Below are positions 5,404-12,882 of a stretch of DNA of 12,936 bases, piece after piece (position 1 is the first letter of the stretch; each line of letters begins with the position of its first letter). Both the position numbers and the translations under genes were made by a program. Below the pieces are notes generated by a model. The model worked only from the letters and a program-made list of their open reading frames with translations. It did no database searches and had not been told where the DNA came from. The stretch comes from Butyricicoccus sp. (lineage in GTDB: Bacteria > Bacillota > Clostridia > Oscillospirales > Butyricicoccaceae). Where the stretch lies: the NCBI GenBank assembly GCA_020025755.1, contig JAHHRO010000048.1, positions 1 through 12,936 on the forward strand. Reading direction: 5' to 3'.

Positions 5404-6408
5404 TCATTCTATGTGCACGATCAGCAGAACGGTTTTTGCAGTTCGCTGGATGCTGATTCCGGAAACCTCATTGAGCGTCATCTCGAATCCGTGCTTCATC
5501 AGTTCCTGCTGTACCTGCACGATCTTGGACTCGTTGTTCTCCACACTATAATAGGAGACTCCCTCCTGTGTCACAAGCAGTGTCATATCATCCAGTATGG
5601 GCAGCTCGGTTCCGCCTGTGATATCATAACAACGTGCAAACTGCATCTGGCTGAGTTCAGCCGGTACCCCAGCAGACTCTTCCGGCGGTACAACGCCCCG
5701 CACCATCTTTCCAGACGCTTGTGGTATCTCATCCTCCACCGCAATGCTCATCGGCACCTGCGCTGCATCCATTTGGGGATCCTGTATTTGATCCAGTGTC
5801 TCTTGTTCGATCTGTTTCTCATCCGTCTTGGGCGGTTCGGGCTTTGGGACGTCCTGTTTTACAGCATTCTTCGGTTGTTCCACATCCTGCTCCGGCACTT
5901 CTATGAATTGCTTCGGGCTTATTTGCTGCTCCGGTCTTTCTTTTTCCTTGACCGGTTCCTGAAGCTGTTTCTCATCCGGCTGTTCCGGTTCCGGCTTCTG
6001 TACTTCCGCAGTCGATGGCAGTGCTTCCTTTGTCACAGGTCTGAGCGGCATGCTAGACACCTGCCCAAAGAGCCCCGTCAAATTTCCGCTGACCGCCAGC
6101 ATAACACAAGCCGCCGCAGCTGCCAGCATTGTAAACACAGGCGGACGCCGGTAGTGCTTCTGTGGAATCTGCACGATCGTTTTCTGCACCTCTGCCTCAA
6201 TCGCTCCCATCATTTTTTCATGCAGATCCTTTGGAACAGGAACCTCCAATTCTTTCCAAAGCGAGCGCATCTCGCGCAGATCATCTAAATACGCACGGCA
6301 GGACGGGCATACAGCCAAATGTGCATCCAGTTCCTGTTTTTCTTCCGGAGTCAGTGCATGATCGAGCTCCGCTGAACACAGCTCCTCATACTTTTCGCAG
6401 TTGCTCAT
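5404..6408 (-). CDS. Membrane-anchored zinc-finger anti-sigma factor
   Basis: This is the likely inhibitor of the ECF sigma factor encoded just upstream. The 334-aa product has an N-terminal zinc-binding anti-sigma (ZAS/zf-HC2) domain: C11, then H30-x3-C34-x2-C37 in AHLAVCPSCRAYL. One membrane helix follows at about 91-106 (VFTMLAAAAACVMLAV). Next comes a long outside linker (about 120-230) very rich in Pro, Glu, Gln and Lys, and an unrecognised C-terminal domain (about 258-334, from ARCYDITGG to LLIVHIE). The ATG is preceded by GGGAGG 10 nt upstream and overlaps the sigma gene by 23 nt, which implies coupled translation. Longer in-frame starts would lie deep inside the sigma gene and are rejected. 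The signal it senses cannot be read from the sequence. The linker could span the cell wall, and regulated proteolysis is the usual release route in this family. Confidence 0.85.
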   Translation of the reverse strand: MSNCEKYEELCSAELDHALTPEEKQELDAHLAVCPSCRAYLDDLREMRSLWKELEVPVPKDLHEKMMGAIEAEVQKTIVQIPQKHYRRPPVFTMLAAAAACVMLAVSGNLTGLFGQVSSMPLRPVTKEALPSTAEVQKPEPEQPDEKQLQEPVKEKERPEQQISPKQFIEVPEQDVEQPKNAVKQDVPKPEPPKTDEKQIEQETLDQIQDPQMDAAQVPMSIAVEDEIPQASGKMVRGVVPPEESAGVPAELSQMQFARCYDITGGTELPILDDMTLLVTQEGVSYYSVENNESKIVQVQQELMKHGFEMTLNEVSGISIQRTAKTVLLIVHIE

Positions 6409-7018
6409 GTTCTGTCCGCCTCCCTTCTGTCTGTTTAGACGAAGTTGGGAGAGAAATGTTCCCTCGCTCCAACAGGATTTTACGCAGAGAGTTCCGCGCA
6501 CGCGCCAGACGGGATTTCACGGTCCCATCTTCCAGCCCGAGCGTGCGCGCGATCTCGGTATATGCAAGCCCTGCAACATCGCGCAGCAGCACCACTTCTC
6601 TGTGTTCTTCTGAGAGCTGTGAGAGCGCATACTGAAGTTCTTCACGCAGCTCCTGATTTTCTACCGCCTGCTCGGGCTGGATCGCACGGGACGGATCCGC
6701 AACCGATGCTGCCGGACTTTCTGCATCATCGATCGATGCCATACCGCTCTCTGCCGCACGCTTGCGTGCAAAGTCCACGCATATATTGGAGGTCACCCGA
6801 TAAAGCCAAGTCGATAAGCTGCTGTCTCCGCGGAAGGATTCCAGACTTTTCCATGCGCGCAAAAAAACTTCCTGGGTAATATCTGCTGCATCCTGCTCCG
6901 ATCCGGTCGAACGCAGAGCCAGCGTATATACACGATTTTCGTAGGCGGTCATGAGCGATTCAAAAGCAGCGATCTCACCCTTTTTGGCACGGGCGAGCAA
7001 TACTTTTTCCCCTGTCAT
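6386..7018 (-). CDS. ECF-type RNA polymerase sigma factor (sigma-70 family)
   Basis: This alternative sigma factor would direct RNA polymerase to stress or envelope genes. The 210-aa product has region 2 at about 18-85 (FESLMTAYENRVYTLALRST, DAADITQEVFLRAWKSLESF, STWLYRVTSNICVDFARKR). It has region 4 at about 127-181 (LSEEHREVVLLRDVAGLAYT EIARTLGLEDGTVKSRLARA) with the helix-turn-helix at about 150-171. It lacks regions 1.1 and 3, as ECF factors do. A variable Ala/Ser/Asp/Pro-rich linker joins the two. The ATG follows AAGGAGG, 16 nt after the dusB stop, and the 3' end overlaps the anti-sigma start by 23 nt. No own promoter was found in the short gap, so expression probably comes from the dusB promoter. 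The exact ECF subgroup is not assigned. Confidence 0.93.
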   Translation of the reverse strand: MTGEKVLLARAKKGEIAAFESLMTAYENRVYTLALRSTGSEQDAADITQEVFLRAWKSLESFRGDSSLSTWLYRVTSNICVDFARKRAAESGMASIDDAESPAASVADPSRAIQPEQAVENQELREELQYALSQLSEEHREVVLLRDVAGLAYTEIARTLGLEDGTVKSRLARARNSLRKILLERGNISLPTSSKQTEGRRTEHEQLRKV

Positions 7019-7034
7019 GGAACGCCTCCTTTCC

Positions 7035-8006
7035 TTATGAAATCTGCTGTTTCATCTCCTCAGTCAATGCATAAAGCTCTGAAAGCCGTTCGAGTGCTGA
7101 GATCCGTTTCTTGAAATCACGCACATGTGATACCCCCTTAAGATACCAATTGACATGCTTGCGTGCCTCCAACAACGCGACCCGCTCGCCCTTATCCGCG
7201 GCGGCAAGTTCGATCTGACGCACCGCGGTATCCATACGCGCGGCAAACGGTGGGAGAGGCGGCAGCACACCGGTTTCCAGCAAAGCATTCGCACGCTCGA
7301 AGATCCACGGATTCCCCAGACTGCCTCTGCCGATCATAACGAAATCTGCGCCGGTATGTGCAAGGATACGCGGTACATCCTCGGGTGCAAACACATCTCC
7401 ATTGGCTGTCACAGGGATCGAAACGGCCTGCTTGACGGCGGCGATCTGATCCCAGTCCGCATGTCCCTCATATTGCTGGCTGCGAGTACGTCCATGTACA
7501 GTCACCATATCCGCACCTGCCTGCTCCATCATCTGCGCAAAGGTGATGCAGTTGATGCTTGTGGTATCCCATCCAAGACGGAACTTCACCGTGACCGGTA
7601 CTTGAACCGCCTGCTTGACGGCTGCAACGATGCGCGCGGCAAGCTCCGGTGTTTTCATCAGTGCCGAGCCATCCCCATTGTTTACGATTTTCGGTGCCGG
7701 ACATCCCATATTGATATCTATGAGTTCACAGCCCGATTCCTCGCACACACGCACGGCACCACGCGCCATACAGGCAGGATCTGAACCGAAGATCTGTACG
7801 GCAGCCGGATGCTCCGCCTCGCCCAGCTGCATGAGCCGCGGTGTCTTTTTATCTCCAAAATCAAGTGCCTTCGCACTGACCATTTCTGTTACGGTCAGCC
7901 CTGCGCCATGTTCTCGGCAGATCTGCCGGAATGCCAGATCGGTCACGCCTGCCATCGGTGCCAGAATCAAGCGGTTTGGTAGTTTTACATTGCCGATTTG
8001 CAGCAT
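7035..8006 (-). CDS. dusB: tRNA-dihydrouridine synthase (DusB-like)
   Basis: This is a FMN- and NADPH-dependent enzyme that reduces specific uridines in tRNA to dihydrouridine in the cytoplasm. The 323-aa product is a TIM-barrel protein. It shows APMAGVTDLAFRQICREHGAG at 16-36, AVQIFGSDP at 69-77, the catalytic-cysteine loop DINMGCPAPKIV (Cys102), VTVKFRLGWD, then VHGRTRSQQYEGHADW and VTANGDVF and MIGRGSLGNPWIF for substrate and phosphate binding. The length fits DusB. The ATG (MLQIGNVKLPNRL) is preceded by AGAAGGGG 8 nt upstream; an in-frame extension further upstream has no ribosome binding site and would cross the promoter. It is the first gene of a three-gene unit with an ECF sigma and its anti-sigma. 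Confidence 0.95.
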   Translation of the reverse strand: MLQIGNVKLPNRLILAPMAGVTDLAFRQICREHGAGLTVTEMVSAKALDFGDKKTPRLMQLGEAEHPAAVQIFGSDPACMARGAVRVCEESGCELIDINMGCPAPKIVNNGDGSALMKTPELAARIVAAVKQAVQVPVTVKFRLGWDTTSINCITFAQMMEQAGADMVTVHGRTRSQQYEGHADWDQIAAVKQAVSIPVTANGDVFAPEDVPRILAHTGADFVMIGRGSLGNPWIFERANALLETGVLPPLPPFAARMDTAVRQIELAAADKGERVALLEARKHVNWYLKGVSHVRDFKKRISALERLSELYALTEEMKQQIS

Positions 8007-8040
8007 ATTGGGGACCCCTTCTCTGTAATAATTCCGTATT

Positions 8041-8069
8041 ATTGTAGCATACTCTGGATAGGATTGCAA
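8041..8069 (-). promoter_or_regulatory. Sigma-A promoter upstream of dusB
   Basis: Right to left, TTGCAA (8064-8069), a 17-bp spacer ending in TGC (extended -10) and TACAAT (8041-8046). Start is predicted near 8034, giving a leader of about 28 nt with the ribosome binding site. It should serve dusB, the sigma factor and the anti-sigma factor. Confidence 0.75.
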
Positions 8070-8176
8070 ACTTTTCCGCGGTTACAATTCAGTACCAAGC
8101 ACAATATATGCCATTTTTCGCTCTTTTTTGTGAGAAAACTCATCAAAATACCGCTCCACCCCCACCCTACAAACGC

Positions 8177-8205
8177 AAAAAGGCCGCCTCCGAAGAGACA
8201 GCCTT
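8177..8205 (-). terminator. Intrinsic terminator after the dedA-family gene
   Basis: Right to left, AAGGCUGUCUC pairs with GAGGCGGCCUU (11 bp, two G-U pairs) around a UUCG tetraloop, followed by a U-run. The hairpin starts about 24 nt after the stop codon. Confidence 0.9.
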
Positions 8206-8228
8206 GTGCTCCCATATCAAAATCCGGT

Positions 8229-8744
8229 TTAAGCAACTCCAAACAGTCCAACGAGTGTACCACCACCCCAATAACCAAATACAATGAGTGCAGTATTCCA
8301 ACAGGTAATTCCAGCCGCAGACCATATCGTATAATCACGCACCGGAACTTTGAGCAGACCGGCAGGAATCGACACGATCGTGCGCAAAACAGGGATCAGG
8401 CGGCAGATAAACAGTGCACGGTTTCCACCATGCTGAATTTTTTCATGACATTGTTTGACAAACTTCTGAAAACCGGGGCTTTTTCCGAATAGCTTATGCA
8501 GGATCGGTGCGCCGCCGTAACGGCAAATCCCATAGATCGTAAGACTTGCCAGCGTACCTGAGACAACGGATAGAATCAGTGCGCCCATGAGGTTTAAGTC
8601 GCTCTGTCCTGCGAGTACCCCAATCCCCGGCATGATCAGTCCGGCTGGAAATCCGGGCAGATTGAGATACTCACAATAACAGATGACCAGAATGAACAAA
8701 TACCCATACTGTGCAAAAAAGTCCAAAAAGGTCTGAAAGTCCAA
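8229..8744 (-). CDS. DedA-family membrane protein
   Basis: DedA (SNARE-associated/VTT) proteins are membrane proteins linked to lipid-carrier recycling and membrane homeostasis; some bacterial members move undecaprenyl phosphate. The 171-aa product has the family re-entrant motifs: E25 followed by LNLPGFPAGLIMPGIGVLAG at about 27-46, and FICRLIPVLRTIVSIPAG at 112-129 with the paired arginines. It ends in hydrophobic helices (about 138-170). It is somewhat shorter than common members (about 200 aa). No ATG or GTG exists in frame between the upstream stop codon and residue 39, which lies inside the first conserved motif. A TTG start is therefore forced, with only a weak ribosome binding site. 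It is a single-gene unit with its own promoter and terminator. The lipid substrate is unknown. Confidence 0.9.
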   Translation of the reverse strand: MDFQTFLDFFAQYGYLFILVICYCEYLNLPGFPAGLIMPGIGVLAGQSDLNLMGALILSVVSGTLASLTIYGICRYGGAPILHKLFGKSPGFQKFVKQCHEKIQHGGNRALFICRLIPVLRTIVSIPAGLLKVPVRDYTIWSAAGITCWNTALIVFGYWGGGTLVGLFGVA

Positions 8745-8779
8745 ATCACTACACCATGCTTTCTTTTGTTGTTGCTTCC

Positions 8780-8808
8780 ACTATAGCAAAAGTTTGTATG
8801 CTCCACAA
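8780..8808 (-). promoter_or_regulatory. Sigma-A promoter upstream of the dedA-family gene
   Basis: Right to left, TTGTGG (8803-8808), a 17-bp spacer ending in TGC (extended -10) and TATAGT (8780-8785). The predicted start near 8773 leaves a leader of about 28 nt to the TTG codon, which supports that unusual start. Confidence 0.7.
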
Positions 8809-8846
8809 GAGCCTGATGCAGAAGTTCAAAAAGAATTCACGATGTC

Positions 8847-9116
8847 TTAAAAAATAAAGTATGAAAGCCACCACACCAGCCCGACCAAACTGCCGCCGCC
8901 CATAGCAGAGAGGACGAGCTGCGGTGCGGTATACCGCCGGAGAGGGAGTGGGCGCGCCGGATGTCTGGCATGGTATCGCGCTGCCAGTGCACACGCCTCA
9001 CGCAAGGCATCCCCGCTCGCTTCTTTTCCTTCCCGTATGATGAAAAACGCCTGCTCAAAAAATCGATCATCTTCCGGACGCACAATGACGACCCGTTTGG
9101 CAATGCCCTTGACCAT
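8847..9116 (-). CDS. Small hypothetical protein with C-terminal membrane anchor
   Basis: I do not recognise a named family. The 89-aa product begins MVKGIAKRVVIVRPEDDRFF. Its soluble N-terminal part has a strand-like KRVVIVRPEDD followed by a helix (FFEQAFFIIREG), then an Ala/Arg-rich helix (ALREACALAARYHARH). A single C-terminal hydrophobic helix (VLSAMGGGSLVGLVWWLSYF) could anchor it in the membrane. The ATG is chosen because AGGAGG lies 10 nt upstream; an ATG 21 nt earlier (9137) has a weaker GGAAG site and would add seven residues. It follows spoIIE by about 60 nt without a promoter or terminator in between, so it is probably co-transcribed. A sporulation link is inferred from position only. 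Confidence 0.7.
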   Translation of the reverse strand: MVKGIAKRVVIVRPEDDRFFEQAFFIIREGKEASGDALREACALAARYHARHPARPLPLRRYTAPQLVLSAMGGGSLVGLVWWLSYFIF

Positions 9117-9175
9117 ATCTTGTTTTCCTCCTCGCATTCACTTCCTTTCTCCAGTATGTCCCCGATGGGAAATCC

Positions 9176-11524
9176 TTATGCAGCCGAAACCGCCTTGCGC
9201 CGCTCCAGCCGTACCACGAGTGCCGTCAAATCATCCGTCGCCCCCTTTTCCGATGCCGCGATCACAAGCCGTGCGGCAAGCTCCTTCGGACTGTCCCCTG
9301 CATGGTCGATCAAAATGCGCTTGACCCATGCATTGTCCAGCCCATCTGACACGCCGTCAGACAGCATCACAAATACATCGCCATGCATCATCCTGAGGGG
9401 CACAGGCTGCGCCTCCTCCGCAGATTCCATCAGCCCCACCGGAAGTGTTTCCCCTGCAAGGGTCGTCACGCTGCTGCCTGCGCGCAGATATCCGGGTGCC
9501 GCGCCGCACTTTAAAGAATCTGCACGTCCGCTGTAAAGGTCGATGGTCAGTGCGTCCAGTGTAACGCCTCTCATGCCCTCTACTCGCATCCGAAATGCAG
9601 GCGCAACCGTGTGGAGTGCGTCCTCCACCCCAATGCCTGCCCGCAGGAATCGCTCCATCATGCTGACGAGCAGCTGACTGTCCTTCGCTGCCGCTGTCCC
9701 TGTGCCCATACCGTCAGCCAGAAGCATACACGCACGCCCATCCTCTGTCACAAAAGATTGTACCGTATCTCCAGAAACTGTCTCACCCTCTTTCTGCCGC
9801 TGGCTCATGCCTGCGATCACGCGATAAGGTGCCTGCTCACGCAGTACGATCCGCGCACCCAGATCATCTGTCACGCACTCCGGATCGGTAAGACCACGCC
9901 CCAAAAGTGCGGACAACCCCACCGCGAAGCCGCGCCGTTCCTGTAAAATGCGCGCAGTCCCCTCGCCTGCCAGTTCTACGCGCAGACGTCCGGATACATC
10001 ATAAAAGACTGCAACCTGATCGATTTTGCCAAATGCCTGCGCATAGGAACGCACCTGACGCTCCCTCGCCGGCAGGGATGCCTGATCCGCTGATAGATTC
10101 CCTCCTACCTGACGCAAAATTTCCGTTAGTCCTGCATATTGCTGTGCAATGAGATCCCGATTCTCCCGTGTGCGCTGCTGATAGGCGCGGCGTTCATGTA
10201 AAACTGCGAGACCGTGGTTGATCGACTGCACCAGTTCGGGTAAATGGACACATCTTGCCTGAAATCCGGCTGGAAAATCCCCTGCCTCCGCGCGTCCGCG
10301 CCGCAGCATCGGAACTGCCATACTGTGAAACGCGCCCATCGTAGCCACGGATTCCTTTTGCCAACACGCCCCACAGACCTCGCACTTGGAGCATACCGCA
10401 TCGGTCGCGCGGTCAAATACGGCATGTACCTCATCGTTCGTTTCCGCTCGCCCATGCTCGATGCCGCTGCAAAGCGCATCATATAGTTCCTGAAAAGCAG
10501 CCGAAGCCTCATTGGCACAGCGTCCTGCGGTATTCCGCAGCCGCTGGATACTCGCCGCCGTATCACGGCGCACGGGCTGTAAACTGTCCTTGATACATTG
10601 CCACACCCCCTTTGGCACAGCTGCATACATCAGTACGGCAAACACACTCTCATAAAGCGCGAATACGAAGACCGGGTTGTCTGCACCCACAAGCGATGCG
10701 CCTACGCCTGCGATCAGTGCCGCAACTGCAAACCCAATGCGTCCTGCATTCTGGAATGCACCCGCGATCAGCGCAGACAACCCATATACACAGGTGAAAA
10801 ATGCCCCCTGTCCCTGTACTGCGTCCAACAGTGCCCCTGCCGCAACGCCAGCTACCGTACCCATCGTACTGCCGCCAAGGTATGCAGCCGACAACACCAG
10901 AAAGTATAATACGATCCGTGCAGGTACGATCGTTCCCATGATCCGGATATCAGACAAAGCAACGAGCGCAGATGCCGCAACTGCGAGCAGTCCGGTCGGC
11001 CGCAGGAAGCGTATGGATCGTGCCGGACCAAATGCAAATTGATAGCACGCCGTCATTGCACCGGTCACGGCAATCACGCAGGCAAACCGCGCGATATTCG
11101 CAAGTGTGACTGCCGGAATGAGTACAAAACCTGTTCCTCCCATGCAGACCATCGCACAAACCGGCATAAACCATACGGTGCGCCGCAGATCGCGTTCAAA
11201 CACGCAGGCACACACGAGAGCAAGCAAACCACCTGCCGCTGCTGTCACGCCATACATCCCATCACATAACAATATGCTTCCAAGGATCAGGCCCCCAAGT
11301 GCCGCATATCCATGCCCTACACTTGCTGCCGCTGCCGTAAACGCCAAACCAAACGGTGCATAGCCGCCAAACATTGCCGCTCTGGACAAGACAAATGCCA
11401 GAACAAACTGCCGTGCTGCCACACCCATGCTATGAACCCGATCATCATTATGCATCCGCTGCGCCAGACTGCCTGCATGTGCTGCCAGAGTGAATCCCTT
11501 CCTCATCAGTATCCGCTTGTCCAT
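9176..11524 (-). CDS. spoIIE: Stage II sporulation protein E (PP2C-type phosphatase)
   Basis: SpoIIE dephosphorylates the anti-anti-sigma SpoIIAA, which activates sigma-F in the forespore; it also works with FtsZ at the polar septum. The 782-aa product has an N-terminal membrane region (about 40-305, many hydrophobic helices). A central region (about 310-560) holds a Cys cluster CSKCEVCGAC at 378-387. The C-terminal PP2C/SpoIIE phosphatase domain shows LLADGMGTG (Asp604), LKCGAAPGYL, LPVGLM, VFVMLSDGVSDGL (Asp723, Asp727) and ATDDLTALVV (Asp764, Asp765), the expected metal-binding acids. Length is close to the Bacillus subtilis protein (827 aa). The ATG (MDKRILMRKG) follows GAGGAGG 9 nt upstream; a longer in-frame start lacks such a site. 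The gene is intact and shows that the host can probably sporulate. Confidence 0.95.
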   Translation of the reverse strand: MDKRILMRKGFTLAAHAGSLAQRMHNDDRVHSMGVAARQFVLAFVLSRAAMFGGYAPFGLAFTAAAASVGHGYAALGGLILGSILLCDGMYGVTAAAGGLLALVCACVFERDLRRTVWFMPVCAMVCMGGTGFVLIPAVTLANIARFACVIAVTGAMTACYQFAFGPARSIRFLRPTGLLAVAASALVALSDIRIMGTIVPARIVLYFLVLSAAYLGGSTMGTVAGVAAGALLDAVQGQGAFFTCVYGLSALIAGAFQNAGRIGFAVAALIAGVGASLVGADNPVFVFALYESVFAVLMYAAVPKGVWQCIKDSLQPVRRDTAASIQRLRNTAGRCANEASAAFQELYDALCSGIEHGRAETNDEVHAVFDRATDAVCSKCEVCGACWQKESVATMGAFHSMAVPMLRRGRAEAGDFPAGFQARCVHLPELVQSINHGLAVLHERRAYQQRTRENRDLIAQQYAGLTEILRQVGGNLSADQASLPARERQVRSYAQAFGKIDQVAVFYDVSGRLRVELAGEGTARILQERRGFAVGLSALLGRGLTDPECVTDDLGARIVLREQAPYRVIAGMSQRQKEGETVSGDTVQSFVTEDGRACMLLADGMGTGTAAAKDSQLLVSMMERFLRAGIGVEDALHTVAPAFRMRVEGMRGVTLDALTIDLYSGRADSLKCGAAPGYLRAGSSVTTLAGETLPVGLMESAEEAQPVPLRMMHGDVFVMLSDGVSDGLDNAWVKRILIDHAGDSPKELAARLVIAASEKGATDDLTALVVRLERRKAVSAA

Positions 11525-11556
11525 CGTATGTATCCTCCTCATTTCCTTGTGCCAAC

Positions 11557-11590
11557 AGTATACGCCCAAACGTCTGCACAGGCGGTCGGA
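11557..11590 (-). promoter_or_regulatory. Candidate spoIIE promoter with Spo0A-box-like -35 region
   Basis: Right to left, TATACT (-10, 11557-11562) lies 33 nt before the spoIIE ATG. No consensus -35 exists at 17 bp. At 21 bp there is CCGACC (11584-11589), and the overlapping TCCGACC (11584-11590) matches 5 of 7 bases of an inverted Spo0A box (TTCGACA). The Bacillus subtilis spoIIE and spoIIG promoters are Spo0A-activated sigma-A promoters with similarly long spacers, so the arrangement is suggestive, but the matches are weak. Confidence 0.35.
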
Positions 11591-11750
11591 AAATACAGCC
11601 GGAAATATCGCTCCTGCCTGCGATTTTCACACAGGGAATGAGATAGGAATAAATTTTGGTTTGATTGGCGTTGCTTCCTCCCGTGTGTCGTCGAGGATTG
11701 CGAACGAAAGCAGGTATGATTTGAATTTTTACCGATCTGAAATTTCTTCC

Positions 11751-11779
11751 TTGCAATTTTGCGAGTGAATCGCTATGAT
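11751..11779 (+). promoter_or_regulatory. Sigma-A promoter of yitT
   Basis: TTGCAA (11751-11756), a 17-bp spacer and TATGAT (11774-11779). The predicted start is near 11786, about 37 nt before the ATG. The 298-nt divergent region to spoIIE (11525-11822) holds this promoter and the spoIIE candidate promoter; I see no other clear element in it. Confidence 0.75.
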
Positions 11780-11822
11780 AAAGAAAGGTATTTTGGATTT
11801 CATATTTTAGGAGGGGTCTTTT

Positions 11823-12686
11823 ATGGCCAAACGCAAGGAGCAGACCTTTGCTCAACGAATTGCGCTTATCATCGTTGCATCTTTTGTAATGGCATTCACC
11901 ATCAAAAGCTTTGCACGTCCGGGAGGGATCTTCTCAGGCGGCTTCAACGGTATTTCCCTGCTGATCATCGCCTGCTGTGAAAAATTTCTGAACGTCTCTC
12001 CCCCATTCGCATTGGTCAACTACACACTAAACCTGATCCCGATGTATATCAGCTTCCGCTATCTCGGAAAAAAACTGACGATCCTTTCGATCGAGTGTGT
12101 CGTACTGGTCGGCTTCCTGACGGATATCCTGCCTGCCGTTCCCATTACCTATGATCCTCTGCTCGTTGCAGTCTTTGGCGGTATCTTCAATGGTCTGTCC
12201 GTTTCCATGTGCCTGCTGGCGAACGGCTCCGGCGGCGGTACGGATATCATTGGTCTCTTTATGGGTGAGATCAAGGGACGCGATTGCTGGAATGCGATCT
12301 TTATGATGAATGTCGTTGTTCTTGGGCTTGCAGGCATCCTGTTCGGCTGGGATAAGGCACTGTATTCGATCATTTTCCAGTTCGTATCCACACAGGTCAT
12401 CCATACATTACACAAACGCTATCAGCGTCATACCCTCTGGATCATCACCGACCACGCAGAGGAGATCTATCAGATGATCGCAGAAGTCACGCACCATGAT
12501 GCGACCTTATTCAAAGGGGTTGGCTGCTACAAGCGGCAGGAGCGGCAGATGCTGTACTCGGTCGTTTCCAGTGAGGAGCTCAAGCTGTTGTCCTCTCGGA
12601 TTCGCGCGATCGACCCAAAAGCATTTGTAAATATCCAGCGTACTGAAATACTCAACGGGCGTTTCTATCAAAAACCAACAGACTAA
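11823..12686 (+). CDS. yitT: YitT-family membrane protein (DUF161 + DUF2179)
   Basis: This is a member of the widespread YitT family of Bacillota inner-membrane proteins, whose biochemical role is not settled. The 287-aa product has an N-terminal membrane domain of about five to six helices (about 10-195) with the glycine-rich repeats typical of the family: RPGGIFSGGFNGISLL at 32-47 and ANGSGGGTDIIGLF at 133-146. A C-terminal cytoplasmic DUF2179 domain follows at about 203-280 (HTLWIITDHAEEIYQMIAEV, HHDATLFKGVGCYK, RQMLYSVVSSEELKLL, DPKAFVNIQRTEILNGRF). Length is typical. The ATG is preceded by AGGAGGGG 6 nt upstream. It is transcribed away from spoIIE from its own promoter and ends in a long hairpin terminator. 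Genomes often carry several paralogues, so the symbol denotes the family rather than strict orthology. Confidence 0.9.
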   Translation: MAKRKEQTFAQRIALIIVASFVMAFTIKSFARPGGIFSGGFNGISLLIIACCEKFLNVSPPFALVNYTLNLIPMYISFRYLGKKLTILSIECVVLVGFLTDILPAVPITYDPLLVAVFGGIFNGLSVSMCLLANGSGGGTDIIGLFMGEIKGRDCWNAIFMMNVVVLGLAGILFGWDKALYSIIFQFVSTQVIHTLHKRYQRHTLWIITDHAEEIYQMIAEVTHHDATLFKGVGCYKRQERQMLYSVVSSEELKLLSSRIRAIDPKAFVNIQRTEILNGRFYQKPTD

Positions 12687-12710
12687 AGTAAAATTTCTAC
12701 GAGAAACAAA

Positions 12711-12747
12711 TAAGGATGGTATGCAACCGCATACCATCCTTATTTTG
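12711..12747 (+). terminator. Intrinsic terminator of yitT
   Basis: A perfect 14-bp stem, TAAGGATGGTATGC with GCATACCATCCTTA, around an AACC loop (12725-12728), followed by TTTTGT. It starts 25 nt after the yitT stop. The next 100 nt or so (12748-12850) are AT-rich and hold nothing I can identify. Confidence 0.9.
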
Positions 12748-12850
12748 TATTCTTCTTTCCGATTTCAGGCATCCTTATTCCAAGAGGAAATCTTGTGTTA
12801 TTTTAAGTATCGTTTATTTGACTGCTTGTTTTTACGCATGTTGAAAAAAC

Positions 12851-12878
12851 AAAAAAGACACCGAACGGTGTCTTTTTT
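12851..12878 (-). terminator. Intrinsic terminator downstream of tRNA-Val, symmetric
   Basis: GACACC pairs with GGTGTC around a 4-base loop. The stem is flanked by six A on one side and six T on the other, so it can stop transcription in both directions. It lies 4 nt beyond the tRNA CCA end on the minus strand and can also back up the yitT terminator on the plus strand. Confidence 0.85.
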
Positions 12879-12882
12879 GTTT

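Noticed and set aside
5143..6288. Plus-strand ORF of 381 codons opposite the anti-sigma gene
   Set aside because: It is antisense to the Pro/Glu/Gln/Lys-rich linker, giving an artificial Leu/Arg/His-rich translation that also crosses the terminator and promoter.
7019..7100. Possible ECF-type promoter (TGAAAC) at the end of dusB
   Set aside because: The TGAAAC near the dusB stop codon has no matching CGT-type -10 at 15-17 bp, so autoregulation of the sigma gene is not supported.
11448..11855. Minus-strand ORF across the spoIIE-yitT intergenic region
   Set aside because: It overlaps the spoIIE start in another frame and crosses both divergent promoters. No ribosome binding site or domain was seen.
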